From contig CAZYVH010000019.1 in assembly GCA_964650905.1 (NCBI GenBank), positions 1 to 41,788 on the forward strand: a stretch of 41,788 bases of DNA. The letters run 5' to 3'. Source of the DNA: SZUA-36 sp964650905. GTDB lineage: Bacteria; Pseudomonadota; Gammaproteobacteria; Xanthomonadales; SZUA-36. The position numbers and the translations under genes are program-made. The notes under the pieces are model-generated. The model saw only the letters and a program-made list of their open reading frames with translations. It was not told the DNA's origin and did not search any database. This document shows positions 7,703-17,001 of the stretch, piece by piece. The stretch's first letter is position 1. Every line of letters begins with the position of its first letter.

Positions 7703-8425
7703 TTATTTTAATAATTCTATCATTTCAGAAACTGCATCCCCCAGACCAACAAATAATGCTCGCGCAACAATCGCGTGCCCAATGTTCAATTCCACGATTT
7801 GTGGAATCTTCACCACCGGCTGAACGTTCTGATAATGCAAACCGTGGCCTGCGTTGATTTGTAAACCAATGCTTTCCCCGTAGCTTGCCGCGTGTTGCAA
7901 CCGCTGGTACTCCGCTGCCGTCCTGCCCTCGCCCGCGTCCGCGTAACAACCGGTGTGCAATTCAACCACCGGCGCGCCAGCGGCCCGTGCAGCGTCCAGT
8001 TGAGAAATATCCGGGTCGATAAATAAGGAGACACGGATTCCAGCCGCCTTGAGACGCCGACAGGCATTTTTTACGGCATCGAAATGGTTCACAACATCGA
8101 GGCCGCCTTCGGTCGTCAGTTCCTGCCGCTTTTCCGGTACGAGACAGACATCTGCCGGCAGGTTGGTCTCTGCAATGGCCAGCATTTCATCGGTCACCGC
8201 CATTTCAAGATTGACGCGGGTTCTGACCTGCCTGCACAACGCTTCAACTTCTTCATCCTGGATATGACGACGGTCTTCGCGCAGGTGAATGGTGATGGCA
8301 TCAGCGCCGGCATCCTCCGCAATACGCGCAGCTTCCAGAACACTTGGGTAACTGACGCCGCGCGCCTTGCGGATGGTTGCGACATGGTCAATATTGACGC
8401 CTAATAACAATTTTCCGGTTCGCAT
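7703..8425 (-). CDS. pdxJ: Pyridoxine 5'-phosphate synthase
   Basis: Condenses 1-deoxyxylulose-5-phosphate with 3-amino-1-hydroxyacetone phosphate, the ring-closing step of DXP-dependent vitamin B6 synthesis. The 240-residue TIM barrel shows the family start LLGVNIDHVATIRKARG, then DAITIHLREDRRHI, VCLVPEKR and NAGHGLHYQNV. ATG at 8425 has AAGGAAT upstream and lies 10 bases after recO. Its place at the end of rnc-era-recO-pdxJ is the conserved gammaproteobacterial order. Confidence 0.97.
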   Translation of the reverse strand: MRTGKLLLGVNIDHVATIRKARGVSYPSVLEAARIAEDAGADAITIHLREDRRHIQDEEVEALCRQVRTRVNLEMAVTDEMLAIAETNLPADVCLVPEKRQELTTEGGLDVVNHFDAVKNACRRLKAAGIRVSLFIDPDISQLDAARAAGAPVVELHTGCYADAGEGRTAAEYQRLQHAASYGESIGLQINAGHGLHYQNVQPVVKIPQIVELNIGHAIVARALFVGLGDAVSEMIELLK

Positions 8426-8435
8426 TGGGATTCCT

Positions 8436-9131
8436 TCAGAAGTTTCTAAACAGCAGTTGGCTCGCCAGTGGTTTGTCGCCCAGATGATAGCCGATCACGC
8501 TGCGCATCAACATACGCAATTCGGGCAAATATTCTTTTTTGATCTGCTCGGCGGCGAGCGCCAGCAGGGCTTCGCCCGAGACCCGTCCCGACGCCTGACC
8601 CCCACACCTCACGGGGCCACGTTCCGGGTGGTAAGCATACCAATGCCCCGGCTCAACCTGGTCACCACTTTTAAAATCGCAATCGAGCAACATCGCATAA
8701 CCAATCGCCTTGAGCAGGTGTTTCTCGAATACCCTCAATAACGGTTGTGGCGGTAAACCTGAAGCCAGTTCCAGCAGCACCTGCTGGTATTGTTCAAATA
8801 CTTCGCAGTGCGGATCTCCACGCTGCAAAAGGCGCATCAACAATTCGTTGAGATACAACCCGCAAAAAATAGATTCTGCCTCAAGCTTTGGCGGTGACGC
8901 AATCTGGTCTGCGGCCGTTAGCGTACCCATCTCACCCTTCTGGCTCCAGCCCAGCAATAGTGGTCGAAAAGGCTGCAGAACATTTCGCCAGCGTGAGCGG
9001 GCTGACCTGGCACCCCGTGCCACCACTGCGACACGACCATGTTCACGCGTGAATGCTTCTACAATCAGACTGGTGTCACGAAACCCACGACTGTGTAGCA
9101 CGTAAGCTGGTTCTGACTGGATACGAAGCAC
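8436..9131 (-). CDS. recO: DNA repair protein RecO
   Basis: Mediator of the RecFOR pathway that helps load RecA on SSB-coated single-stranded DNA. About 231 residues: an N-terminal OB fold (AYVLHSRGFRDTSLIVEAFTREHGRVAVVARGARS) and a helical C-terminal part. In E. coli RecO the zinc site is absent, and I see no complete four-cysteine site here either. GTG at 9131, with GGAG ten bases upstream and 7 bases after the era stop, gives an N terminus close in length to other RecO proteins. A TTG at 9155 overlapping era is the alternative. Confidence 0.93.
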   Translation of the reverse strand: MLRIQSEPAYVLHSRGFRDTSLIVEAFTREHGRVAVVARGARSARSRWRNVLQPFRPLLLGWSQKGEMGTLTAADQIASPPKLEAESIFCGLYLNELLMRLLQRGDPHCEVFEQYQQVLLELASGLPPQPLLRVFEKHLLKAIGYAMLLDCDFKSGDQVEPGHWYAYHPERGPVRCGGQASGRVSGEALLALAAEQIKKEYLPELRMLMRSVIGYHLGDKPLASQLLFRNF

Positions 9132-9138
9132 GCGCCCA

Positions 9139-10050
9139 TTACTCCGTATATCCAAACCTTTCGATCAATTTTTCATTGTCCGACCAGTCATTACTGACCT
9201 TGACCCATAAACGCAGAAAAACTTTTTCACCGAACAATTCTTCCAACACCAGCCTTGCCTTGCTGCCTACCTGTTTGAGCACGATTCCTTTTTTACCGAT
9301 GGTTATCTGTTTCTGACTTTCCCTTTCCACCCAGATAATCGCACCAATACGCAGCGTTTTCACACTGCGTTTGAATTCCTCGATCTGCACGGTCAGTGCA
9401 TAGGGTAGTTCCTGGTGCAAGCGCAGTGTCAGTTGTTCACGGATCATTTCTGCAGCCAGAAATCGTTCACTGCGGTCAGTGAACTGGTCTTCGTCGTATA
9501 AGGGTCTGGAGAATGGTATTTTTTGCATAACCTGCCTTTCAAGCTCGCTCACACCGCTACCGGTTTTTGCAGAAATCATGAGAACGCTGGCGTATTCCTG
9601 GCTGTTGATATTGTCCTCCACGAAAGACAACAGCGAGGATTTGTCCCTCAGCATGTCCACCTTGTTCAGCACCAGTAACACAGGTACATCGACGACCCGT
9701 AAAGCTTTGGCTACGTAATCGTCCTGACGTGTCCACCTGTCAGCCTCGCACAACAACATGACCAGATCGACATCCCGGAAAGAGGCCCTGGCAACCCGAT
9801 TCATGTAGCGATTCAATGCACGCTGTGCAGTATGGTGTATCCCCGGGGTATCGACATAAACAACCTGGCCACGTGCCGTTGTCTTGATACCCGCCAGACG
9901 TTGGCGTGTGGTTTGCGGCTTGGCCGTGACGGCGCTGACTTTCTGGCCCAGGATATTGTTCAGGAGTGTTGATTTACCAACATTGGGTCTGCCGATGATG
10001 GCGACGTAACCGAAGCGGTAATCTTCCGGATTGGGTCCGTCTTCACTCAT
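9139..10050 (-). CDS. era: GTPase Era
   Basis: Essential GTPase that binds the 3' end of 16S rRNA and acts in 30S subunit maturation. The 303 residues hold G1 GRPNVGKST (near residue 20), G3 DTPGIH, G4 NKVD and SAKTGSG, then a C-terminal KH domain (ITIGKKGIVLKQVGSKARLVLEELFG). Its ATG overlaps the rnc stop by 4 bases, a coupling common to this gene pair. Confidence 0.97.
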   Translation of the reverse strand: MSEDGPNPEDYRFGYVAIIGRPNVGKSTLLNNILGQKVSAVTAKPQTTRQRLAGIKTTARGQVVYVDTPGIHHTAQRALNRYMNRVARASFRDVDLVMLLCEADRWTRQDDYVAKALRVVDVPVLLVLNKVDMLRDKSSLLSFVEDNINSQEYASVLMISAKTGSGVSELERQVMQKIPFSRPLYDEDQFTDRSERFLAAEMIREQLTLRLHQELPYALTVQIEEFKRSVKTLRIGAIIWVERESQKQITIGKKGIVLKQVGSKARLVLEELFGEKVFLRLWVKVSNDWSDNEKLIERFGYTE

Positions 10051-10730
10051 TGACCATACTGTTCGAGTATGGCATCAAACGCCGCTGCTGCCGAGGACTG
10101 TTCTGCTTTCTGCCTGCTACTGCCCTCGCCGGTTACACTGACAGCGGTTTTTTCCGCACTGCACTGCACCCTGAACAACTTTTTATGCGGTGGTCCCTCC
10201 TCGCTGATCAAGACATAATGAGGCAAAGCATAACCACGCCCCTGTAACCATTCCTGTAAGCGGGTCTTCGGGTCTTTCAGTTCACCTGCTTCCGGGAGGG
10301 CTGTGATAACCGCCTTACAGGTATGCAAGATGACCGCCTCGCAGGCTGCAAAACCGCCATCGATGTAAATGGCCCCGTAAACGGCTTCCAATGCATCTGC
10401 GAGTATCGATTTCCGCTTAAAACCACCCGACTTCAATTCCCCCTCACCCATGCGAAGGTTTTGTCCCAAATTAATTCTGGATGCAATTTGAGCCAGTGTC
10501 TCACCCCGCACAACGCGTGCTCGCAAGCGGCTGAGTCCACCTTCGTCATCATCAGGGTTCAACTCGTACAAGCGAGCGGCAACAACAAAATTGAGGATAC
10601 TGTCACCGAGAAACTCAAGCCGCTCATTGTTCTGTCGATTCAAACTACGGTGCGTCAGCGCCTGTTCCAACAAACGGGGGTCGGAAAATTGATAGGGAAT
10701 GCCGGCGATTGCCGTTAATTTTTTACTCAA
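10047..10730 (-). CDS. rnc: Ribonuclease III
   Basis: Double-strand-specific endonuclease for rRNA and mRNA processing. The 227 residues contain the catalytic signature NERLEFLGDSILNFVVA (near residues 35-50), the second acidic region ILADALEAVYGAIYIDGG, and a C-terminal double-stranded RNA-binding domain ending SSRQKAEQSSAAAAFDAI. The only reasonable start is TTG at 10730. It heads rnc-era-recO-pdxJ and follows the DUF4845 gene by 33 bases. Confidence 0.96.
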   Translation of the reverse strand: MSKKLTAIAGIPYQFSDPRLLEQALTHRSLNRQNNERLEFLGDSILNFVVAARLYELNPDDDEGGLSRLRARVVRGETLAQIASRINLGQNLRMGEGELKSGGFKRKSILADALEAVYGAIYIDGGFAACEAVILHTCKAVITALPEAGELKDPKTRLQEWLQGRGYALPHYVLISEEGPPHKKLFRVQCSAEKTAVSVTGEGSSRQKAEQSSAAAAFDAILEQYGQ

Positions 10731-10763
10731 TGCAATGATCCGTCAGCCGGTGGGCATGGATAG

Positions 10764-11129
10764 TCAATTAGTCAATCTTACTGACTTGTCAAACGTGGCA
10801 ATCACATCGAGATTTCCTATAACCGGTTTGCGAACATCGTAAGCGACACGCAGATACACACCTCTGCTGCGCACCTTCTTGATGTCTGTTTCCTTGACGT
10901 TTTCGGAATAGCTGACGTAGAGACGATTGAGAACCCTGACACGCAGATCATAGAGCGACAGATTGGCACTTCCCTTTTCAGATGCCACGCCGTTTAATGC
11001 ATTGACTACCGAATAGTATTCCAGATATATCGGCACGATACGCATACCGATGAAGGAGACGAATATCACCATGGCCAGTACCATCAAAAACCCGATAATA
11101 CTCATTCCCTTTTGTCTATAAACTCTCAT
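10764..11129 (-). CDS. DUF4845 family single-pass membrane protein
   Basis: A 121-residue protein of unknown function, found between lepB and rnc in many gammaproteobacteria. A short basic start (MRVYRQKG) leads into one hydrophobic segment (MSIIGFLMVLAMVIFVSFIG), then a soluble part of about 85 residues. The N terminus looks like a type IV pilin or pseudopilin stem, but a full prepilin cleavage signal is not clear. ATG at 11129 has GAGG nine bases upstream and is preferred over an earlier TTG. Location suggests envelope function next to signal peptidase; no reaction can be assigned. Confidence 0.85.
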   Translation of the reverse strand: MRVYRQKGMSIIGFLMVLAMVIFVSFIGMRIVPIYLEYYSVVNALNGVASEKGSANLSLYDLRVRVLNRLYVSYSENVKETDIKKVRSRGVYLRVAYDVRKPVIGNLDVIATFDKSVRLTN

Positions 11130-11250
11130 CGTGTTTTCCCTCAAAAAACCCAGTGTACTCTTGGAAAAGACCAGCCATTCCCCAGCGAACCCCGCCTTGC
11201 ATTGCAGTCACAGGTGGCCTCTGAAAGTACCATGTGTACGATGCAGTACA

Positions 11251-12051
11251 CTAGTGTATACCATGACCGATACGTGACCAATCTCCACAGCCCTTCTCAA
11301 AATCAAAGTTCAACCAGATACCCACGGCGCGACCCACCAGGTTTTCTTCCGGGACAAAGCCCCACATACGGCTGTCGTTACTGCGGTCACGGTTGTCACC
11401 CATCATAAAATAATGCCCTGCAGGCACGACCCACTGACCATTTCGACTTAGACTGCGGTCGTTTAAAAGTAATTCATGCCCGGCATCTCCCAGTTGTTCA
11501 TTAAACAATTTGGTATCAACGTCTGGCGTCGAGCATTTTAAATCACCGCTGGCAAATCTTCCGGCCAGAACTTTTGTAACTTTTTCGCCATTCACAAAAA
11601 GTTGCTTATCACGGTAGCTAATGGTGTCGCCGGGTAATCCGACGGTTCTTTTGATGAAATTGACAGCGGGGTCTTTCGGATAGCGAAACACCATAACATC
11701 ACCCCGTTGGGGTTCACCCGTGGAAATAATCTTTTTGTTGAGAACCGGCAGGCGTATACCGTAAGCAAATTTATTGACGACGATGAAATCACCAACCAGT
11801 AAGGTGGGTATCATGGACCCGGAAGGAATCTTGAAGGGTTCAAACAAAAATGACCGAAATAATAATACGATAAATAATACCGGAAATAATGAACGTGCAT
11901 ACTCGACCAAAACCGGTTCACGTGGCTTCGCCGTACTTTTTTGCACGGCCCGGTCCATCCTTTTTTGTTTGAACAAAAGACTGTCAAACAGCCAGACCAG
12001 ACCGGTGAAGGTCGTCAGTACCAGCAATACCAATGCAAAATCAATATTCAT
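11251..12051 (-). CDS. lepB: Signal peptidase I
   Basis: Inner-membrane serine protease that cleaves signal peptides of secreted proteins. The 266 residues contain a first membrane helix at the N terminus (ALVLLVLTTFTGLVWL), a cytoplasmic basic loop, a second helix (LFPVLFIVLLFRSFLF) and the periplasmic catalytic domain. Nucleophile Ser79 lies in IPSGSMIPTLLVGDF and the general base Lys134 in NFIKRTVGLPGD. The conserved MGDNRDRSNDSRMWGFVP is also present. The gene begins 9 bases after lepA, its usual partner. Its stop codon lies within a perfect 12-bp palindrome (11247-11258). Confidence 0.97.
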   Translation of the reverse strand: MNIDFALVLLVLTTFTGLVWLFDSLLFKQKRMDRAVQKSTAKPREPVLVEYARSLFPVLFIVLLFRSFLFEPFKIPSGSMIPTLLVGDFIVVNKFAYGIRLPVLNKKIISTGEPQRGDVMVFRYPKDPAVNFIKRTVGLPGDTISYRDKQLFVNGEKVTKVLAGRFASGDLKCSTPDVDTKLFNEQLGDAGHELLLNDRSLSRNGQWVVPAGHYFMMGDNRDRSNDSRMWGFVPEENLVGRAVGIWLNFDFEKGCGDWSRIGHGIH

Positions 12052-12060
12052 AGATAGTCC

Positions 12061-13863
12061 CTATTTTTTTGAATCCTGTTGTAGCACCGCCAGGAACGCC
12101 GCTTGTGGTATTTCCACACGTCCAACCTGTTTCATGCGCTTTTTGCCTGCTTTTTGCTTTTCCAACAATTTGCGTTTACGTGTGACATCACCACCATAAC
12201 ACTTGGCGGTGACGTTTTTTCGCAGGGCCTTGACCGTTGTACGAGCGATCACCTGTGCACCGATCGACGCCTGGATCGCAACGTCGAACATTTGTCTTGG
12301 TATGAGTCCTTTCATATTAACAGCCAAGTCACGCCCGCGTCGCTGTGCCTGGTCACGGTGCATTATCAATGAAAGGGCATCCACACGCTCGCCATTTATC
12401 AATACATCCACACGCACAAACGGTCCGGCGGCAAAGTGTAAGAAATGGTAGTCAAAGGAGGCGTAACCACGACTGACCGACTTCAGTTTATCAAAAAAGT
12501 CGAGAACCACTTCGGAAAGCGGCAAGTGGTACTGAATGGAGACCTGCCCACCGAGGTATTGCATGCTGACTTGTGTGCCACGCTTCTCCTCACACAGACC
12601 AATGACGGCACCGACATAATCCTGGGGGACCAGGATACTGGCATGGATGATTGGCTCGCGGATTTCCAGTATCTTGTTGACAGCTGGCAGACTGGCAGGA
12701 TTTTCAAGTGTCAGGGTTTCACCGCTCATCAGCGCCACTTCGTAGATGACTGTGGGTGCGGTGGTAATCAGGTCAACCGAGTATTCACGCTCAAGGCGTT
12801 CCTGCACGATGTCCATGTGCAAGAGCCCGAGAAAGCCGCAACGAAAGCCAAACCCGAGTGCTTCGGACGTTTCCGGCTCAAAACTCAGGGACGCGTCATT
12901 GAGTTGCAGCTTTTCAAGTGCTGCGCGCAGATCGGGGTAGTCATCGGCATTACTTGGAAAAAGACCGGCAAAAACCCTCGGCTGCATGGTTTTGAAACCG
13001 GGTAATGGCTCGGATGCTGGTCGCTTTGCCAGCGTGATTGTGTCGCCAACCGGCGCCCCGTGGACCTCCTTGATACCGGCAACAAAAAAACCAACCTCAC
13101 CGGCTATCAGTTCTTCACGCAACTCACGCTTGGGTGTGAACACGCCCACCTGGTCTACCTGGTGCTGATCTTTTGAAGACATCAACTCAATCTTGTCGCG
13201 CTTGCCGACCCTGCCGTCAACGATTCGGACCAATGACACGATGCCGAGATAATTGTCGAACCAGGAATCAATGATCAACGCTTTGAGCGGTGCATCTGGA
13301 TCGCCTCCGGGCGCCGGTACATCCTCGACCAACCGCTCCAGCACTTCGACCACCCCATCGCCCGTTTTGGCGCTGACCGCGAGTGCATCCTGCGCCTCGA
13401 TGCCGATAATATCCTCAATTTCCTGTTTGACCCGCTCGGGCTCTGCAGAGGGCAGGTCAATCTTGTTCAGGACCGGGATGACTTCCAACCCCAGTTCCAC
13501 CGCTGTATAACAGTTGGCGACACTTTGCGCCTCCACCCCCTGCGCGGCATCTACGACCAGCAATGCGCCTTCACAGGCCGCCAGCGAGCGGGACACCTCG
13601 TAGGAGAAATCAACATGTCCAGGTGTGTCAATAAAATTCAGGTGGTAAACCTGGTTGTCAGCAGCCTTGTAGTCCAGCGTCACACTTTGTGCCTTGATGG
13701 TGATTCCACGCTCACGTTCAATATCCATGGTATCGAGCACCTGTGCGGACATTTCGCGTTCGCTCAGTCCACCACAAAGCTGTATGAACCGGTCAGCCAG
13801 CGTCGACTTGCCGTGATCCACGTGGGCAATGATGGAAAAGTTGCGGATGTATCTTTGATCCAT
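12061..13863 (-). CDS. lepA: Elongation factor 4 (LepA)
   Basis: Ribosome-associated translational GTPase, implicated in back-translocation and 30S biogenesis. The 600 residues match the family length. G motifs are AHVDHGKST (near residue 13), RGITI, DTPGHVDF and NKIDLPSA; the C-terminal LepA-specific domain includes GLIPRQMFDVAIQASIG and KCYGGDVTRKRKLLEKQKAGKKRMK. The ATG at 13863 follows GGATAATTC. A 109-base gap containing a hairpin separates it from degP. Confidence 0.98.
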   Translation of the reverse strand: MDQRYIRNFSIIAHVDHGKSTLADRFIQLCGGLSEREMSAQVLDTMDIERERGITIKAQSVTLDYKAADNQVYHLNFIDTPGHVDFSYEVSRSLAACEGALLVVDAAQGVEAQSVANCYTAVELGLEVIPVLNKIDLPSAEPERVKQEIEDIIGIEAQDALAVSAKTGDGVVEVLERLVEDVPAPGGDPDAPLKALIIDSWFDNYLGIVSLVRIVDGRVGKRDKIELMSSKDQHQVDQVGVFTPKRELREELIAGEVGFFVAGIKEVHGAPVGDTITLAKRPASEPLPGFKTMQPRVFAGLFPSNADDYPDLRAALEKLQLNDASLSFEPETSEALGFGFRCGFLGLLHMDIVQERLEREYSVDLITTAPTVIYEVALMSGETLTLENPASLPAVNKILEIREPIIHASILVPQDYVGAVIGLCEEKRGTQVSMQYLGGQVSIQYHLPLSEVVLDFFDKLKSVSRGYASFDYHFLHFAAGPFVRVDVLINGERVDALSLIMHRDQAQRRGRDLAVNMKGLIPRQMFDVAIQASIGAQVIARTTVKALRKNVTAKCYGGDVTRKRKLLEKQKAGKKRMKQVGRVEIPQAAFLAVLQQDSKK

Positions 13864-13892
13864 GAATTATCCGGTACCGGTTGATAAGCAAA

Positions 13893-13920
13893 GGCCACCC
13901 GTTTCAAAAAACGGATGGCC
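13893..13920 (-). terminator. Terminator-like hairpin between degP and lepA
   Basis: A 12-bp stem with 11 matched pairs (GGCCATCCGTTT against AAACGGGTGGCC on the minus strand) and a 4-base loop follows degP. The T-run after it is short and interrupted (TTTGCTT), so termination is probably partial. A TATAAT sequence (13947-13952) without a good -35 lies between degP and this hairpin. Confidence 0.5.
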
Positions 13921-13972
13921 CCCGGTTAGGTATGTCCCAACGTGGCATTATAACTGAGTTGGAGGATACGGC

Positions 13973-15427
13973 CTATCCCTCGTCCTTCGTCTGCCCGTCA
14001 TTTGCATGTGGTGTATAGGCGATAAAACTTGATGTGCCATTGCGCCATACACGCAGGGCGACCGCCTTGTCCGGCTGGATATCCTTGACCAGGATTTTGA
14101 AATCATCCAGGTCTTCGACATCGCGATTGTTGATCATCAGGATGACGTCACCGGGTCGTAAGCCAGCGCGCCAGGCATCATCACTTTCAACGTCAGTGAT
14201 CACAACACCACCTTCAAGGTCACCCAGATCACGTCTGCGATCACGGCTGATGCTTTCAACCGCAAGACCCAGCGCATTACTGCGGTTAACGGCATGGCCA
14301 CCACCTGCGAGCGATTCACCACTTTCGCTGCTCAGCGCATCCAGGGTCACGTCGAATGTTTTTTCCTTGCCTTCCCGACTGACCTTCACGGTCGTTTTCA
14401 TACCCGGCGGATTTTCACCAACCAAGGGCGGTAAATCGTTCCAGGTTTCCACAGGGACATCATTAAATGTCAATATCACATCGCCCGGTTCTATCCCTGC
14501 CTTATCGGCAGCCCCGCCTGTGGTGACATCATTCACCAATGCACCCACGGGGCGGTCCAGACCCAATGCTTCAGCCATTTCACGACTGACGGCGCCAACC
14601 ACGACCCCCAGCAAGCCACGCTCAACTTTGCCGTTTTCCCGCAGTTGCCGTGCGGTTCTTGCTGCAACCTCGATAGGTATTGAGAACGACAGACCGATAT
14701 AACCGCCGCTGGAACTGAGTATCCACGAATTGATACCCACCACTTCGCCATCCATATTCAGCAGGGGCCCACCTGAATTTCCACGGTTGATAGCTACATC
14801 CGTCTGAATGAACGGCACGTATTGCTGCGCTCGATTGCTCCTGCCTTTGGCGCTGACGATACCGGCGGTAACACTTTGCTCGAAGTTAAACGGCGAACCA
14901 ATGGCAGCGACCCACTCACCGGGTTTGAGTACTTCGGAATTACCCAGTTCTAAAACCGGTAAGGGCTCATCCGCATCAATCTTGATCACGGCGATATCAC
15001 TGGCCTCGTCCGAGCCTACCAGTTTCGCCTTGTATTCACGGTGATCTGCCATGCGCACGATAATTTCATCCGCATTTTCAATAACATGGTGATTGGTCAA
15101 AATATATCCGTCCGACTCGTAAATAAAGCCGGAACCGGCGCCCATCCTGTCTGGTTCATTACCCCCATAGTGGGGGTCATTTGGGATATTGAAGTAACGC
15201 CGGAAAAACTCAGGTATGTCCTGCTGGTTCCGCCCCCGTGCGTCATCCGGTTTGCGGGGCTGGCGATTGCGGTGACCAAACTGTGTAACCCGGATATTGA
15301 CCACGGCGGGTCCAGCTTTTTCCACCAACCCGGTAAAATCCGGCAGACCGTTTACACGTGCTACTGCTGGCAGACTCATAAAAAACATTAAAAGTACAGC
15401 AAGCTGCACCGGGACAATTTTTCTCAT
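13973..15427 (-). CDS. degP: Periplasmic serine protease, DegP/MucD type
   Basis: Protease-chaperone that degrades misfolded envelope proteins and dampens sigma-E signalling. The 484 residues begin with a signal peptide (KIVPVQLAVLLMFFMSLPAVA). A trypsin-like domain has His114 in LTNHHVI, Asp144 in SDIAVIKID and Ser218 in NRGNSGGPL, a complete triad. Two PDZ domains follow (one with GALVNDVTTGGAADKAGIEP, the second with GVVITDVESDDAWRAGLRP). Good ribosome site AGAGG before the ATG. Its place after rseC is the mucD position of the Pseudomonas algU operon, so control by sigma-E is expected. Confidence 0.96.
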   Translation of the reverse strand: MRKIVPVQLAVLLMFFMSLPAVARVNGLPDFTGLVEKAGPAVVNIRVTQFGHRNRQPRKPDDARGRNQQDIPEFFRRYFNIPNDPHYGGNEPDRMGAGSGFIYESDGYILTNHHVIENADEIIVRMADHREYKAKLVGSDEASDIAVIKIDADEPLPVLELGNSEVLKPGEWVAAIGSPFNFEQSVTAGIVSAKGRSNRAQQYVPFIQTDVAINRGNSGGPLLNMDGEVVGINSWILSSSGGYIGLSFSIPIEVAARTARQLRENGKVERGLLGVVVGAVSREMAEALGLDRPVGALVNDVTTGGAADKAGIEPGDVILTFNDVPVETWNDLPPLVGENPPGMKTTVKVSREGKEKTFDVTLDALSSESGESLAGGGHAVNRSNALGLAVESISRDRRRDLGDLEGGVVITDVESDDAWRAGLRPGDVILMINNRDVEDLDDFKILVKDIQPDKAVALRVWRNGTSSFIAYTPHANDGQTKDEG

Positions 15428-15490
15428 CTTTATTAACCTCTGAAGTAAAAAATAATTACCACCTAATGGACTCTATAAAACCCTACAGGT

Positions 15491-15994
15491 TCACTGCTGT
15501 TTATGTCTTTCGTGTTGACGGCTGCACGTAGCAGGACTGGCCGAAATATTAGAAACTGTGAGCTCGAGAGATTTGAGTAACCGCCCGGCGGTGGCACGCT
15601 TATTCAGGATCCGCAGCACCAGGCCACCGACCGTCAACGCTGTCAACAGCGTGATCATATCCAGTGTCAACACAGCCGCTTGCATATCAACAACGACAGC
15701 ATTGACCCAAAGTGCTGCCGTCAATGCGGCCAGTAATGGCCAGGCATAATAAACCAGCACCAGTTTCAGGTAGACCTTTTCAGGATAGGCGAGTGTGACC
15801 ATTTGTCCTGGGCTAACATCGAGGTCCCCACGCGCGAGTTCGAGTGTGACCGGTTTTCGTTGTAGCAAGCGGGCAAATACCCCGGCGCCGCAACCATGGC
15901 CGGCATCACAGACACTACAACCGTTTTGGCCACCCAGACGCACCAGTATCTGTTCTTGCAGGCACTGCATGACCACTACGTTTTGTTCAATCAT
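15491..15994 (-). CDS. rseC: RseC/MucC family sigma-E regulator
   Basis: Inner-membrane protein of the sigma-E regulatory cluster; related proteins also serve the SoxR-reducing system. The 167 residues start with a cysteine-rich segment (CSVCDAGHGCGAG, near residues 26-38), then a beta-rich stretch and two membrane helices (LVLVYYAWPLLAALTAALWV and a second near residues 107-127), then a basic tail. The N-terminal cysteines suggest metal or iron-sulfur binding, as proposed for the family. Gene order rseB-rseC-degP supports the identity. A weak ribosome site leaves the exact start slightly open. Confidence 0.9.
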   Translation of the reverse strand: MIEQNVVVMQCLQEQILVRLGGQNGCSVCDAGHGCGAGVFARLLQRKPVTLELARGDLDVSPGQMVTLAYPEKVYLKLVLVYYAWPLLAALTAALWVNAVVVDMQAAVLTLDMITLLTALTVGGLVLRILNKRATAGRLLKSLELTVSNISASPATCSRQHERHKQQ

Positions 15995-16023
15995 GGGATT
16001 GGGTTTTGTCAGGGCATGAAAAA

Positions 16024-17001
16024 TTATTGGGTGACCGATCTCACCATTTTCTTTGCGATGGTGTTGACTGTGATGGCGGGAACCTCACCAATGACGGTAA
16101 TTTGCAGACCGTCCCGCTGCCTGGAATAAGCGTTATTGGTACCCAGTCGAATGCTCCCTTGTTTGATCTGCTGGGTACCACCCTGCTTCTCTACATAAAC
16201 TGAAACCGCCGCCAGACCATCACCGTATACCATGTGCTCGAAGACATCATCATCGCCTTTCTTATGACTGTACGAGATTAAACGGAAGCCGGATGGAAGA
16301 TCGCTGGGCTGCCATTGAGGCCTGGATTGTGTCACCACTGTTTTTTGGGGACTAAGGGTCTTCATCTCCACGAAATCTTCGGCATCTGAATCTGACTCCA
16401 GCTCATCCAGATCAACATCAGACCCGAATACGATATCGGTGAACATCAATTTGGCAAGAACCCGACGGTTGGAATCCTTTAACACCCATTCCAATAGCAG
16501 ACCGGTCTGTTCATCCAGCCAGAAATCATAGCCATAGCGAAAGACATCCTTGGGGGTGATACTGATGCGACGGGTATTTTGACCCGCGATCCTTGCATTG
16601 CCTCTAACCGTCAATTGATAAGCGCTGGCAGGATCATCGATGGCTGAAAGTGGCAATTCCGGAAAATATGATCGTGCAATGACAGGATCCCTGACCACCG
16701 ACTTGGAATCTTTGAGAATGCAACGGACACCTTTCTGGTCACGAATGATCTCACGGCTGGGACCGGAGATCGAGTAAATCCGCTCGCGCAGCCCTTTTTC
16801 ATCGACTACGTGTGTGATACGCATACTTTCGACTACATTACTGCGAACATATACAAAGGTGCCCTGATAGTTCATCTGGCTCATGGCCAATGCCATACGT
16901 TCAAGCCAGTCGCGGGCCTGGTCGGGATTTGCAGCCAGCAGCGGACTGCTGACGCTGATAAAAATCAGCAACAGCAAGGCCTTGAATGGCTTGGTGCTCA
17001 T
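16024..17001 (-). CDS. rseB: Sigma-E regulatory protein RseB/MucB
   Basis: Periplasmic protein that binds the anti-sigma factor RseA and protects it from DegS cleavage until lipoprotein or LPS signals accumulate. The 325 residues have a signal peptide (KALLLLIFISVSSPLLAA), then ARDWLERMALAMSQMNYQGTFVYVR, the family opening, and the C-terminal MucB domain (LPSGFRLISYSHKKG, EHMVYGDGLAAVSVYVE). Its ATG overlaps the rseA stop by 4 bases. Confidence 0.95.
   Translation of the reverse strand: MSTKPFKALLLLIFISVSSPLLAANPDQARDWLERMALAMSQMNYQGTFVYVRSNVVESMRITHVVDEKGLRERIYSISGPSREIIRDQKGVRCILKDSKSVVRDPVIARSYFPELPLSAIDDPASAYQLTVRGNARIAGQNTRRISITPKDVFRYGYDFWLDEQTGLLLEWVLKDSNRRVLAKLMFTDIVFGSDVDLDELESDSDAEDFVEMKTLSPQKTVVTQSRPQWQPSDLPSGFRLISYSHKKGDDDVFEHMVYGDGLAAVSVYVEKQGGTQQIKQGSIRLGTNNAYSRQRDGLQITVIGEVPAITVNTIAKKMVRSVTQ

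Noticed and set aside
11247..11258. Perfect 12-bp palindrome TACACTAGTGTA at the lepB stop codon
   Set aside because: It is short and without loop or T-run, so it is neither a terminator nor a clear operator; could be chance.
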